Counted from the stretch's first letter, positions 10,000 through 20,133 are shown. The stretch is 64,000 nucleotides of DNA from JAOUFP01 sp963801505 (GCA_963801505.1 CAWDEY010000018.1:62001-126000); one strand, 5' to 3'. Translations and numbers: made by a program. Notes: generated by a model from the letters alone, not told the origin.

Positions 10000-11532
10000 A
10001 TGACTGATTTTTTAAAGAATGGCCGAAGGAATAAACATACAGCTTTTTACGTGTTTTTATTTTTCTTTGGTATATACCTGTTTACTATTTCGGGCCTTGA
10101 ATTCAATACCGATGCAGGAGAGGAAAGGATCGAGCTTGTCAAGGCAATAGTAGAAAGGCATGAACTGTCATTAACTCCAGGTTCAGCCATAGTTGGCCCG
10201 GATGGGAAAGCGTACCCATTGAGGGGAATAGCCCCTGTTTTGCTTTCCGCGCCTTTTTATATCCTTGGAAAGATTATCGGCTCGCCTGCTGCAGCAGGAC
10301 CAGTATTAATAATCAATCAGTTACTGGGTGCCGCCGGCGTTGCAATGGTTTTCCTCTTTGCTGTTTCTCTTGGTTATTCCCTGAGGGCATCTGCATTGAC
10401 GGCAATTTTCTATGGTTTTGGGACCTTTGCCTGGCCCTATGCCAAAATTTCATTTGAACACATAATTGAGACCTTTTTTGTGCTTTTGACGGTTTATTTC
10501 GTATATCGATACAGTGTTCATGGAAAAATCTCAAGCATCCTGCTTTCCGGGATTTCATTCGGTTTTGCTGTTAATACGCGGTATACTTCCGCATTGATTC
10601 TGCCAGCTATTTTTCTTATGATGATAGTCCACTACCTGAAAAAATATGAATTGCGTGATACCGTAAAATATCTGTCAAGGGATGCAGGTTTATTTGCGCT
10701 GGCTTTTCTGCCTTTTTTGGGCTTGTCTTTCTGGTATAATTACGCACGTTTCGGCTCCATCTTCGAGACAGGATATACGCTGCAGGCGAAGCGTCTCGGG
10801 CTCGATTTTTTTGGCGGCACACCGCTCCTGACCGGTCTCAGCGGTTTCCTGATAAGCCCGGGAAAGGGATTTTTCTACTATTCGCCTGTAGCAGTACTTT
10901 TTTTATTTTCGATCAGGTCATTTCTGAAAAAAAATCCCGGGCTTGGTGCGAGCTTTATCTGTATAATACTGTCATACCTGCTGTTTTTATCTAAAAACAT
11001 ATACTGGCATGGAGACTGGGCTTGGGGACCACGATATCTGCTGGTAATCACTCCCTTCTTTATTCTCCCGTTAGCTTCCCTTTTTGACTCTTCACTGTGG
11101 TTGAAAAATAGATTCGTTAGGGGCGCCGTATATGCCCTTTTTTCGGTGAGCTTTATTATTCAGGTTGCTGCGGTATCAGTCGATTTCAATAAATACTTTC
11201 TTGATTTGATAATAGAGGAAAAAGTTGTATTTACGGCGATACACGGAGAAGGTGTTCAGCCTATATTTGAGTTGCCGGCCGAAAGATACTTTGACTGGTC
11301 GAAGTCGCCTGTCCTTGCCCAGTTCAAATTTCTTACACAGATGGCAGGAGAGATTAAGGAGTACAGATACGCAGAACTTCCGGAAGGGGCTTCAGTTAAA
11401 GAAAAGATTAAGGCGAAAACATTTATGAATGTCTTTGATTACTGGTGGTTAATGCAATATTTCACCATGAACAGCTATTCCGGTTTTATTATAGGCGGAA
11501 TTTTTTTACCGTTTCTGCCTACGCAGGGATAA
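10000..11532 (+). CDS. GT39-like polytopic membrane protein
   Basis: 510-residue polytopic protein from the ATG at 10000 (preceded by GAGGGTG); an upstream TTG at 9979 is possible. The first periplasmic loop has the acidic segment NTDAGEERIELVKAIV. Then come repeated helices, GFAVNTRYTSALILPA, and a loop with YWHGDWAWGPRYLLVITPF, which is characteristic of GT-C mannosyltransferase-like proteins. It is intact, unlike two of its neighbours. It likely glycosylates a surface polymer or protein; donor and acceptor are not evident. Confidence 0.7.
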   Translation: MTDFLKNGRRNKHTAFYVFLFFFGIYLFTISGLEFNTDAGEERIELVKAIVERHELSLTPGSAIVGPDGKAYPLRGIAPVLLSAPFYILGKIIGSPAAAGPVLIINQLLGAAGVAMVFLFAVSLGYSLRASALTAIFYGFGTFAWPYAKISFEHIIETFFVLLTVYFVYRYSVHGKISSILLSGISFGFAVNTRYTSALILPAIFLMMIVHYLKKYELRDTVKYLSRDAGLFALAFLPFLGLSFWYNYARFGSIFETGYTLQAKRLGLDFFGGTPLLTGLSGFLISPGKGFFYYSPVAVLFLFSIRSFLKKNPGLGASFICIILSYLLFLSKNIYWHGDWAWGPRYLLVITPFFILPLASLFDSSLWLKNRFVRGAVYALFSVSFIIQVAAVSVDFNKYFLDLIIEEKVVFTAIHGEGVQPIFELPAERYFDWSKSPVLAQFKFLTQMAGEIKEYRYAELPEGASVKEKIKAKTFMNVFDYWWLMQYFTMNSYSGFIIGGIFLPFLPTQG

Positions 11533-11648
11533 GACTGTTGAAAGCTGTTACTCGTATACGCGATGCAACTTGAGCTATGATAATAACGCTGAGCTTTTTC
11601 TTATGAGTAACCGGGAAAAAGGCTATAATCTAATGAGGAGAATATGTA

Positions 11649-13200
11649 ATGAGGCAGCCTGATACAATTTACAGGCGGTTTGTTCCTTCGCTTGCTGATA
11701 TCTTGTTTTTGACAATTTTCCTTTATCTGTTTTTTTCAGGGAAAACCATGCTCCTTGGTGATGGAGACACGGGATACCACATAAGGGCCGGGGAATACAT
11801 ACTGAAGACTTTTTCAGTCCCGAAACATGATATTTTCTCTTTCCTGACCCCGGCTATTCCATGGACAGCACATGAATGGCTTTCGGAGGTCGTTATGGCC
11901 CTTGTCCACAGGGTATCAGGTCTTAGCGGCGTTGTATTTTTTTTTGCTTGTATAATCGCTGTTGTTTATTACCTGCTATTTAAAGTAATCCGCTCATATA
12001 AGGGAAATATTTTCGTTGCCATATCAATTATCCTCCTGGTAATACTTTCCTCTCAGATACACTGGCTGGCACGTCCGCATATTTTTTCGCTCCTCATAAT
12101 AATTATATGGTATCACCTGCTTGATCTCTATGAATACAGCGACAGAAATTATCTGCTATTTTATGCCGCCCCTTATGCTTCTCTGGGTCAATCTGCACGG
12201 GGGATTTATTATCGGAATAGTCCTTAACGGAATTTATCTGACAGGGAATATCGCAAAAGTTGTTGCTGCGACCGGCGACGCAAAAGAAAGCCATATGAAA
12301 AAAATCCGAGTGCTGGGTCTGATTACAATTGGCTGTTTCCTGACGACCTTGATAAACCCTTATGGTTACCATATTTTGCTTTTCCCTTTCAGGCTGACTT
12401 CAGATAAATATATTATGGATAGCATAATTGAGTTCTTCTCGCCGAATTTTCATGATCCATTGGTCTTTAAGTATCTTTTACTGCTGATGATAACAGTCTT
12501 TGCAATTTCCAAAAAAAGCTTGAATATCATCGAGCTTATGCTCACGGTGCTTTTTACCTATATGGCGCTTTATTCAATAAGGTATATTCCTCTTTTTGCT
12601 ATTATCATGGCTATCATCCTGGTGAAGCAGGCAGATTATATAGCAAATCAGTCTGATACGAGATTCATGTCTTTTATGAAAAAAAGGGCGGAGAGGATAA
12701 GTTCCGTTGATTCATCTGCAACTGGGTATTTATGGCCTATTGCCGGGATTTTAGTGGGCCTTATTGCATTAATAAACGCCAATGTGGTCCACAGATTTGA
12801 TAAAGAAACATTTCCTGTTGCTGCGGTAGAGTTTTTGCAGCAGGAACATTTGAAAGGGAATATGTTTAACAATGATCAGTTTGGTGATTACATAATCTAT
12901 AAAGCCTGGCCCGAATATAGGGTATTTTTCGATGGAAGGTCGGACATGTATGGCGCGCAACGGATAAAAGAATATTATGAGATAACCAGAATAGAACCGG
13001 GGTGGGAGGATGTACTCAAAAAATATGATATAAATTGGATTATTTACAATAATAAATCAACCCTTTCCCAGTTTCTTTTGCAACGAGATGACTGGAAGTT
13101 GATATATGCTGATAAGGTAGCAAATATATTCATGAAAAATAAACCTGAGAACCTGGTTTGGATGGAAAAATATAAAAATATCAGACCTGTTGTCGAGTAA
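11649..13200 (+). CDS. Polytopic membrane protein, GT-C-like (one frameshift)
   Basis: Membrane protein with about ten helices. The first frame (11649 to about 12160) has the luminal-loop motif LGDGDTGYHIRAGEYIL, with HEWLSE further on. The second frame continues with MPPLMLLWVNLHGGF to 13200. The break falls near a T4 run at about 12158-12161; removing one T gives NYLLFMPPLMLLW without interruption, about 516 residues. The C-terminal soluble part has FNNDQFGDYIIYKAWPEY and FFDGRSDMYG. This pattern recurs in uncharacterised GT-C-like proteins. It belongs to the glycan cluster by position. Confidence 0.6.
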
Positions 13201-13218
13201 TCACAATAACAATATTTT

Positions 13219-14646
13219 ATGAGCAAAAAATATTCTCACAACTTTTCTTCTTACCCGGAGCTGTCCCCTTTTGTTATAGTGCATTCTCTTTTTATGCACG
13301 TAATGGTACTTTCTTTTCTGCTTACACTTCCTATGTATAGCACGGTAAATGAGAAGGGATCCCTATTCGGATATTATGTCTATTTAACGGGTGAAAAAAC
13401 CAATAAGGCACTGGAATCTGCAGAGCCGAACATGTCAGAAAAGCGGATTGAAGCTGCAAATAGCAAGGAAACAACGATAATTCCCGGGAAGATTATCAAT
13501 GATATTAAGAATAATGAAGAAATAGCGCTGCCAGCAGGACCGGTTAAAGAGAAAGGGAATAACGAAGGACGTTCAATAGTAATACAGAAGGAAATTGACA
13601 GAAGCGGTACATTAAAAGACATAAAGCCTTCATACAATGTACCAAATAAGGAAGCCGAAATTATTGCTAAAGAAACAGACAAAATAGAGAAGACTGAAAA
13701 AGAAACTCCTTTATCGGCTGTTGAAAATGGGGTCCAGATTGAAAAGCCTGTAGAGCCTTACCTTAAACCTGAAGCGATTTCATCAGTGATTGATCAGGTT
13801 CAGAAAAAAAATGTGGAAAAAATGGCGAGGGTTGACGGACGAAAGAATATTGAACGTCCTTATGCTGTTCAGCTATCTTCGGAAAACGATGTCTCAGTGT
13901 CCGAAATGAAATCTTCTTCAAGAGGCATTGAGTTAACAGTGACAGGTCCTTCCCGGGCAATGGAAAAAGCTAAGATGATTGATAAATCAGAGACCAAAGC
14001 AGAGCAACCCTTAACGACTGCCCAATCGATATCCGGCAGTAAAACTGTTCATGATAATGAAAATGCTATAAAACCTGCTGATAATAGCGGAAAAGCCATG
14101 ATGGGGAAAACTGCTAAAGCGCAAGAAGAAAAGTCTGTTTTAGGGTTGCCTGTGGACGAATCATTTTTTCACAAGGATATAAAAATAGAGGTCCTTCAGC
14201 AAAAGGCTGAGAGTCAGGGTGTTTACATGTACCTTTTAAAAAATAACTATCTTAGCCTTCAAAAAAGGCATAAATGGGGCAAAGAAAAGAAAATCGAGGC
14301 AATTGTAGAGACAAAGAGAAATGATGCTGACAATGAAATTAAAACAGTTTTTTCAATTGCAAAATGCGATGAAGGCATCTATACTTTTGTCATTGAGAAC
14401 AGAAATATGGTCCCATATGATACCGAGGTTGTTTTTGCCCTTTACGCAGGACAGAAAAGGGAACGAATTAGGAAAATCAGCGCTGTAAGCGTATCTCCTT
14501 CATCTATGTTGCGGTTTATGTTTGTACTTCCTGATACTGTTTTTTGGGATGATGAGAAGTTTTTTACCGGAAGCATAGAGGATTCTGATTCCATAACAAA
14601 GTTTAATGATGCGTCTGGTTTTATATGGAAAGAAGAAAAGGATTAG
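13219..14646 (+). CDS. TonB-like single-pass protein of unknown function
   Basis: 475-residue protein with one N-terminal membrane helix (FVIVHSLFMHVMVLSFLLTLP), followed by about 270 residues of Lys/Glu/Ser-rich low-complexity sequence and a C-terminal folded domain of about 140 residues. The plan resembles TonB-family energy transducers, but the C-terminal domain (with YTFVIENRNMVPYDTEVVF) is not a recognisable TonB domain. It reads more like a beta-sandwich. It sits between the glycan cluster and an AAA+ gene. Function unknown. Confidence 0.5.
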   Translation: MSKKYSHNFSSYPELSPFVIVHSLFMHVMVLSFLLTLPMYSTVNEKGSLFGYYVYLTGEKTNKALESAEPNMSEKRIEAANSKETTIIPGKIINDIKNNEEIALPAGPVKEKGNNEGRSIVIQKEIDRSGTLKDIKPSYNVPNKEAEIIAKETDKIEKTEKETPLSAVENGVQIEKPVEPYLKPEAISSVIDQVQKKNVEKMARVDGRKNIERPYAVQLSSENDVSVSEMKSSSRGIELTVTGPSRAMEKAKMIDKSETKAEQPLTTAQSISGSKTVHDNENAIKPADNSGKAMMGKTAKAQEEKSVLGLPVDESFFHKDIKIEVLQQKAESQGVYMYLLKNNYLSLQKRHKWGKEKKIEAIVETKRNDADNEIKTVFSIAKCDEGIYTFVIENRNMVPYDTEVVFALYAGQKRERIRKISAVSVSPSSMLRFMFVLPDTVFWDDEKFFTGSIEDSDSITKFNDASGFIWKEEKD

Positions 14647-14698
14647 CTGGAAACTTTGTCGAAAGTATGTGCAAGATTTGTAGTTTGGAGATATAAGA

Positions 14699-16102
14699 AT
14701 GGAAAATTTGTTAGGGCAGAAGCTATTAAAAAATAAAGTCGTTACAGAGGACCAGCTTCACATGGCTTTGGAGCGGCAAACTCTTCACGGTGGCAGACTA
14801 GGTCATAATCTTGTTGCCCTCGGCTTTACAACACCTGAAGATCTGAAGAATTTTTTTTCAGTGCTTCCAAAAGCCCCGTCTAACGTTGAAGACACAGGCC
14901 TTGATTTATCTTATATCGCTGACCTCATTATGAAACATATACTCTTCATGGGAGAATTTACTCTTAAAGATATATCAGAGAAGATTAAACTCCCGATCCA
15001 AATAGTTGATATAGCAGTTGATCTGCTCAGGAGAGAACGTCTTGTTGAGGTTAAGGGCGCCGGCGGTTATGCAAAGGAGACATATAAGTTTAACATTACA
15101 GGGCAAGGCAAGCTCAGGGGATCGGAGCTTCTTGATATATGCCGTTATGTAGGACCTGCTCCCGTTTTGTTGGAAGAATACAAAAAACTGGTTGAATTGC
15201 AGACAGTAAAAAATATTGTTGTAATTGAAGCTAGTGTGAAAAGGGCCTTTTCTGATCTTATCGTAAGCGAGGGGCTTTTGAAAATGCTGGGACCTGCTAT
15301 AAGTTCCGGCAAGGCAATTTTTATTTATGGCCCCCCTGGCAACGGCAAGACCACTATAGCTGAAACAATAGGAAGGATACTTCCGGAAACTGTTTATATC
15401 CCCTATGCGATAATCGTAGGTGGTCAGATAATATCTGTTTATAATCCTGTTAATCATTTTCCCTCTGATAACGAACCAGGCGAAAAGTATGACGAGAGGT
15501 GGGTCCTTATAAGAAGACCTGTAATTATGACCGGAGGTGAGCTTACTCTCAGGATGCTTGACCTCGAATTTAATCAAATTTCCAAATTTTATGAAGCACC
15601 CCTGCAGATGAAATCCAACAACGGTCTTTTTATATTGGATGATTTCGGCAGGCAGCAGATGGACCCCCACAGTCTTTTAAACAGATGGATAGTCCCTCTT
15701 GAAAGAAGGATGGACTTCATGACTCTTCATACAGGCATGAAGTTTGATGTTCCTTTTGACCAGCTTGTCATATTTTCGACTAATATAGAGCCCAAGAAAC
15801 TTGTGGATGAAGCGTTCTTAAGAAGGATAAGGTACAAAATTAAAATAGATCACCCGTCAGAGAAGGAATATAGAGAGATATTCGTGAAGGTTTGCGACTC
15901 TAACGGGATTGATTTCAAAGCAGATGTTTATGATTATCTTATTGAAAATTACTATAAAAGACTTGATATAAAGCTCAATGCCTGTCATCCAAGGGACATT
16001 ATCGACCATATTATAGACGATGCTCACTATTATGCCCACTCGCCTCAGCTCTCAAGGGAGGGGATAGATATTGCCTGGAAGAACTACTTTGTGGAGATGT
16101 GA
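14699..16102 (+). CDS. AAA+ ATPase with MshEN-like N-terminal domain
   Basis: 467-residue cytoplasmic ATPase. Residues 1-55 (LGQKLLKNKVVTEDQL, then HGGRLGHNLVALG) match the MshEN/GSPII_E N-terminal fold, which in some proteins binds cyclic di-GMP. A winged-helix-like stretch follows at about 80-150. The AAA+ core has Walker A GPPGNGKTT near residue 211, Walker B LFILDDFG near 311, sensor-like IFSTNIEP, and the arginine-rich FLRRIRYKI. Related proteins are often found beside Tad or type IV pilus genes. The partner and client are unknown. It ends convergently with ubiB. Confidence 0.75.
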   Translation: MENLLGQKLLKNKVVTEDQLHMALERQTLHGGRLGHNLVALGFTTPEDLKNFFSVLPKAPSNVEDTGLDLSYIADLIMKHILFMGEFTLKDISEKIKLPIQIVDIAVDLLRRERLVEVKGAGGYAKETYKFNITGQGKLRGSELLDICRYVGPAPVLLEEYKKLVELQTVKNIVVIEASVKRAFSDLIVSEGLLKMLGPAISSGKAIFIYGPPGNGKTTIAETIGRILPETVYIPYAIIVGGQIISVYNPVNHFPSDNEPGEKYDERWVLIRRPVIMTGGELTLRMLDLEFNQISKFYEAPLQMKSNNGLFILDDFGRQQMDPHSLLNRWIVPLERRMDFMTLHTGMKFDVPFDQLVIFSTNIEPKKLVDEAFLRRIRYKIKIDHPSEKEYREIFVKVCDSNGIDFKADVYDYLIENYYKRLDIKLNACHPRDIIDHIIDDAHYYAHSPQLSREGIDIAWKNYFVEM

Positions 16103-16188
16103 GTTGAATAGGTTATCCTGATTTTTATGGTGACCTCAAATCAGACAAGTCAAACGCAATGAAATATGGGTCTTCAGTTATAATCAGT

Positions 16189-17883
16189 TTATAGCATCCC
16201 GGACCGAATAATAGAAATAATCAACCAGACCCCGAGGATGAAAGCCATTCCGAAGGAGACAATGCCGAGCAGCGACATGCCGAAAACACTGGGCCCTGCG
16301 CCCGTGGCATGCATTATGGCCGAACTCAGCAGGATTGCACTTATGATCATGCTGAAGGCTATCCTGTTACTTGAACGGTCCAGGTCCTTAATAAATTTCT
16401 CCATTCCCACATGAGTCATCTTGATGCCTATGTCGTCTTTGAGCATTTTCTGGATTATCTGTTTCATCTGTTTTGGGAAAAGAAAGGCAAAATCGCTTAT
16501 CTCAAGGATATTTTTTCTGGCTTTTTCATATAGCCGTCCAGGTTTTAGCTTATCCTTTATCAGTTTTGAAGCATAGGGTTCTGCCGCAGATATAAAATCA
16601 AAATCCGGGTCCAGTTCCCGCCCGACGTTTTCGAGAAACAGCATCGCTTTATTTACCAGGAGAAGGTCTGAGGGGATCTTCATTTTATGTTTAATAGCGA
16701 TATGCGTAACAGTGTCCAGGTAATCCGCAAAATTAATTTCTTTTATGGTCAGACCATAAAGAGGCTCAAGAAAATCAGACAGGTCTGACTTGAATTCCTT
16801 TCTGAACATCTCCAGGTCTACGTGTTCAGGCATAAGTCCGAGTTCCAGATACTGGTCAATCAGGCTGTCAAAATCTTTATGAATAAGCGCGAGGAATGTG
16901 CCTGCCAATGTTTCTCTGAGTTCAGGCGAAATCCTGCCTACAATCCCGAAATCCATGAACCCTATTGTCCCTGAAGGCATGGCAAAGATATTGCCGGGAT
17001 GGGGGTCAGCATGAAAAAAACCGTCTTCAAGGACCATTTTGAAGTAGGCATCAACCCCTATCTTTGCCAGGCGTTTTCTGTCGAGGCCCTGCCGGGTGAT
17101 TTCGTTGATATCGTCGATTCTGACACCTTCTATCCGTTCCATGATGAGCACCTTGTCTGTAGTATGCTCCTCAAAAATCCTCGGGATACGGATATCAGGG
17201 TTATTCATGAAGTTATGCCTGAACCTGATACAGTTACGCGCCTCCTCAAGGAAATCAAGTTCCTTTCTGACTGTTCTTGAAAATTCCTCAACAATACCCG
17301 CAGGATTGAAAAAAGAACTTTCAGGGACGTATTTTTCAAGCAGGTTGGCTGCATAGATTAGTATGCTGATGTCTGTTTCAATTTGTTCCCGAATATGAGG
17401 ACGCTGAACTTTGATTATTATATCGCTGCCGTCATTGAGCTTTCCCCTGAACACCTGGGCAATGGATGCAGCAGCAATGGGTGTTCTGTCGAACTCAACA
17501 AAAATATCCTGCAGTTTTCTGCCCGTCTCCTGCTCAATAATCCTTATTGCATCCTCAGCAGGAAAGGGTGGGACCCTGTCCTGAAGCTTTTTGAACTCAT
17601 CTGCGTAATTCTTGGTGATCAGATCAGGACGGGAGGAGAGTATTTGGGCAAGCTTGATAAAGCTGGGTCCGAGTTCGGCAAAGGCCATCCTGAGCTGCTC
17701 GGGTGCGGAAGGGCTTTTTACCGGAGGCCACTGTCCAAAAGCCTTGAGCCTCTTCCTGAAAGGGATGAACCTGCCAAGATGTATCTGGTCGATTACCTTT
17801 CCAAATCCGTATTTGAGAAAGACATTAGTAATCTGTCTGATTCTGTTGGCGCTCTTACGGAATCTGAGAAAACTGAAGGGCAT
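16189..17883 (-). CDS. AarF/ABC1/UbiB-family kinase-like protein (copy 1)
   Basis: 564-residue protein of the atypical kinase family that supports quinone biosynthesis or lipid metabolism. Visible elements are the family N-terminal segment (FIKLAQILSSRPDLI, with KLAQ in place of the usual KxGQ), the Ala-rich loop (PIAAASIAQVFRG), the catalytic Lys in IIIKVQRPH, FFHADPHPGNIF, and the metal-binding MDFGIVG. Two C-terminal membrane helices follow (about 500-560). The downstream gap is convergent with the AAA+ gene, and the phasin-like gene lies 9 nt upstream in the same operon. Substrate unknown. Confidence 0.85.
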   Translation of the reverse strand: MPFSFLRFRKSANRIRQITNVFLKYGFGKVIDQIHLGRFIPFRKRLKAFGQWPPVKSPSAPEQLRMAFAELGPSFIKLAQILSSRPDLITKNYADEFKKLQDRVPPFPAEDAIRIIEQETGRKLQDIFVEFDRTPIAAASIAQVFRGKLNDGSDIIIKVQRPHIREQIETDISILIYAANLLEKYVPESSFFNPAGIVEEFSRTVRKELDFLEEARNCIRFRHNFMNNPDIRIPRIFEEHTTDKVLIMERIEGVRIDDINEITRQGLDRKRLAKIGVDAYFKMVLEDGFFHADPHPGNIFAMPSGTIGFMDFGIVGRISPELRETLAGTFLALIHKDFDSLIDQYLELGLMPEHVDLEMFRKEFKSDLSDFLEPLYGLTIKEINFADYLDTVTHIAIKHKMKIPSDLLLVNKAMLFLENVGRELDPDFDFISAAEPYASKLIKDKLKPGRLYEKARKNILEISDFAFLFPKQMKQIIQKMLKDDIGIKMTHVGMEKFIKDLDRSSNRIAFSMIISAILLSSAIMHATGAGPSVFGMSLLGIVSFGMAFILGVWLIISIIRSGML

Positions 17884-17892
17884 GAAAGGGCC

Positions 17893-18207
17893 TTAAGTGT
17901 TTTGCCCCGTTTCCTCGAGCTTCTTGATTCTTTCAGAAAGAGCGTTGACCTGTTCCTTTAGTTTAGCGACTTCATCCCTTGACGGGAGGCTCATTTTTTC
18001 AAGGGCCTTCTGGACAAGTTCATTCAGGCTTTTTGACATGTCTTCAGCATTTTTGTCTGCCTTTTCAGACCATTCCTTGACCAGTTTGGCCCCCTGGGAT
18101 TCACTCAACTCGCCTTTTTTTACGAGATCATCAACGAACTCCCTGACTTTTTCCTGCACACCGAATCCCGCAAGCATTGCACTCCTTATGATGTCCAATA
18201 TAGCCAT
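17893..18207 (-). CDS. Phasin-like / PhaF-type coiled-coil protein
   Basis: 104-residue protein. The N-terminal amphipathic segment (LDIIRSAMLAGFGVQEKVREF) is followed by a helical region with VKKGELSESQGAKLVKEW and a C-terminal coiled coil (LKEQVNALSERIKKLEE). This is the pattern of the small phasin/poly(3-hydroxyalkanoate)-regulator family. It lies immediately upstream of ubiB on the same strand, a common pairing, with an AGGAGG ribosome site. A role in granules is not implied by this sequence alone. Confidence 0.65.
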   Translation of the reverse strand: MAILDIIRSAMLAGFGVQEKVREFVDDLVKKGELSESQGAKLVKEWSEKADKNAEDMSKSLNELVQKALEKMSLPSRDEVAKLKEQVNALSERIKKLEETGQNT

Positions 18208-18673
18208 AAAGCCTCCTTTTTGAGTTATCAGGGATTAGTTATCAGGGATTGGCAAAATAAAAACAGCTTTTTTTGCTGCCAAGCACCGTTCCCTAACCCC
18301 CAATTACTGTTGTTTGATTATATCGTATTACTATAGCCTTTCTTTTGCAACTTGATTTACAAGGATTTTTAACCTCAAAAAACCCTTGCAGTGGCATAAC
18401 AGTAACATACCTTTTCCCATGTGCTCATTGTACCAAAGATTTCCTTGATTAACAATAAGATATATATATAAGATAAATCTATCATAATAATGGTCTTTTA
18501 TCCCTATAAGAGAGACTGTGTGGCAACGCGTGGCACAAAAAAAACAAGTGATCGAGCTTTCTCTGTCATTATTTCACTGGCAATTTCAACCAGATCATAA
18601 TTTCCATAATAGCCCGAAAAAAAATGATAAAAGGCAGAGCCATGCCAGAACTGTTTGAGGTCGGATGTCAATA
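18208..18673. other. Intergenic region upstream of phasin-ubiB, next to an IS
   Basis: 466 bp with no convincing gene. It contains a direct repeat of GTTATCAGGGATT (18224-18236 and 18238-18250) and AT-rich sequence that probably carries the promoter of the phasin-ubiB operon. An unrelated stretch adjoins the left end of the insertion sequence at 18674. Confidence 0.5.
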
Positions 18674-18690
18674 GTAGACACCAATCCCTT

Positions 18691-19554
18691 TCATGCTGCT
18701 AGTTGTTCAGCATAGAATTTCTGCTCATATGCTGCAGGCGAAAGATAGCCAAGCCTTTTCTGACGTCTTTGCCTGTTATAGAAGATTTCAATGAACTCCC
18801 TTATTTCCCTGATAGCCTCATCCCTGGTTGCATAGCGACGGTGATGGACAAGCTCATTTTTCAGAGTTCCCCAGAAGCTTTCCATCGGTGCATTATCGTA
18901 ACAGTTTCCTTTTCGACTCATTGACGCTGTTATCCCGAACTGATCAAGCAATGCTCTGTATTCATATGAGCAGTATTGGCTACCCCGGTCCGAGTGTTGA
19001 ATCAAACCCTTTTGGGGCCGTTTAGCTGCTACTGCTCGAAACAGCGACTGGCTAACAAGGCTTTTTGTCATCCGAGGTCCCATAGCATATCCGACAATTT
19101 CACCGGCAAAAAGGTCCTTATGTCCTGCAAGATACAGCCAGCCTTCCTCTGTCGGGATGTATGTTATATCAGTTACCCAGACCCGATTCGGAGCAGATAC
19201 CTCAAAATGCTGATCAACTAAATTTTCTGCTACCGGCAGTGTGTGGCTGGAATCAGTGGTAGCCTTGAACTTTTTCTTCTGTTTACAACATATTCCGAGC
19301 TTTTTCCTTATGCGCTTTATCCGGCAAATGCCCACCTGGATCCCATTGTCGGCCAGATCGTGCTGTAAGCGCTCAGGACCGAAACTCTGGCGGGTCCTCT
19401 TATGAGCTGCCCGGATCTCTACCTCCAGCCGCGCTTCCTCCTGCGCCCGTTTCGAAAGCGGCCTGGTCAGCCATGCATAATACCCGCTTGCAGATACAGC
19501 CAAAATCTTACTCATAAGTGGCACTGGATATTGGAGTCTCAATTCTTTCATCAT
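18691..19554 (-). CDS. IS3-family transposase OrfB (DDE integrase)
   Basis: 287-residue catalytic part of the transposase. An N-terminal HTH_21-like region (AHKRTRQSFGPERLQHDL) precedes the rve integrase core. The catalytic triad is visible: Asp in VWVTDITYIP, Asp in LIQHSDRGSQY, and Glu in APMESFWGTLKNE. The C-terminal YNRQRRQKRLGYLSP motif is typical. It overlaps orfA by 4 nt. IS3 elements normally make an OrfAB fusion by -1 frameshifting in this overlap. Confidence 0.92.
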   Translation of the reverse strand: MMKELRLQYPVPLMSKILAVSASGYYAWLTRPLSKRAQEEARLEVEIRAAHKRTRQSFGPERLQHDLADNGIQVGICRIKRIRKKLGICCKQKKKFKATTDSSHTLPVAENLVDQHFEVSAPNRVWVTDITYIPTEEGWLYLAGHKDLFAGEIVGYAMGPRMTKSLVSQSLFRAVAAKRPQKGLIQHSDRGSQYCSYEYRALLDQFGITASMSRKGNCYDNAPMESFWGTLKNELVHHRRYATRDEAIREIREFIEIFYNRQRRQKRLGYLSPAAYEQKFYAEQLAA

Positions 19555-19865
19555 CGCGTACCTGGCAGGGACTCCTTGGCAAAGTACGCTGCTGCTTTTT
19601 TTAATATGTCACGCTCCATCTTAACCTCGGCCAGTTCTCGCTTTACACGGGCTAACTCCACCTCCATATCAGTGAGGGGACGCTGTGATTTGCCGATATT
19701 GCCCAGCTTGCCAGCTTTGGATGCCCTGACCCAGTTTCCTATAGTCGAAGGGGGCAATGACAATCGTCGCCCTGCTTCAGGCAATGTCAGTCCACCTTCT
19801 GTTACCAGTTTCACTGCTTCTTCTCGAAACTCTTTCGTGTACGTCCCTTTTGGAATCCTTTTCAT
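19551..19865 (-). CDS. IS3-family transposase OrfA (HTH)
   Basis: 104-residue DNA-binding part of the transposase. It has a Tnp_1-type helix-turn-helix (FREEAVKLVTEGGLTLPEA, then LPPSTIGNWVRASK) and a C-terminal leucine-rich coiled coil (VELARVKRELAEVKMERDIL) for multimerisation. An AGGTGTAG sequence precedes the ATG. It lies just inside the right inverted repeat. Confidence 0.9.
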   Translation of the reverse strand: MKRIPKGTYTKEFREEAVKLVTEGGLTLPEAGRRLSLPPSTIGNWVRASKAGKLGNIGKSQRPLTDMEVELARVKRELAEVKMERDILKKAAAYFAKESLPGTR

Positions 19866-20091
19866 TTCTACACCTCCGTTTAGTATTTTACTTAAACTTT
19901 GGTGTCTACGATATCCATCTTACCTCAGTTAAAATAAACCATAGGAGGTGACCTATGTTTTGATGGATTATTTCAATCGATGTATTTGCTCATAATTTTG
20001 GCGAAATTAGGCCTTTACGAGGTAAAGAACCTTACCTTGTTGAAGCCGAGGATATCCTGAAGATACTTTCTGTCTATGTACTTTTTGTCTA

Positions 20092-20133
20092 TTGACACAT
20101 TGAAATATATTGTGTTACTCTGTGTTCGTAACA
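20092..20133 (+). promoter_or_regulatory. Likely promoter/operator of the toxin-antitoxin pair
   Basis: A consensus -35 box TTGACA (20092-20097) is followed 15 nt downstream by an inverted repeat, TGTTAC (20113-20118) and GTAACA (20128-20133). The repeat overlaps the expected -10 region, 18 nt before the antitoxin ATG. Antitoxins of the ribbon-helix-helix type usually repress their own operon at such repeats. The -10 box itself is poor. Confidence 0.45.

Larger units (their letters stand above)
18674..19909 (-). mobile_element. IS3-family insertion sequence
   Basis: Element of about 1236 bp bounded by inverted repeats TAGACACCAA (18675-18684) and TTGGTGTCTA (19899-19908), possibly extended by one G/C pair. 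It holds two overlapping ORFs: orfA (helix-turn-helix) and orfB (DDE integrase). Both frames are intact, so it may be active. No clear target duplication is seen at the flanks (CAATA and GATAT), which leaves the exact ends uncertain. Confidence 0.85.

Noticed and set aside
17383..17961. 192-codon plus-strand ORF opposite ubiB copy 1 and the phasin-like gene
   Set aside because: Antisense to two recognisable genes, no ribosome site, no domain.
18674..19909. Target-site duplication of the IS3 element
   Set aside because: The flanks CAATA and GATAT do not match, so no duplication is claimed.
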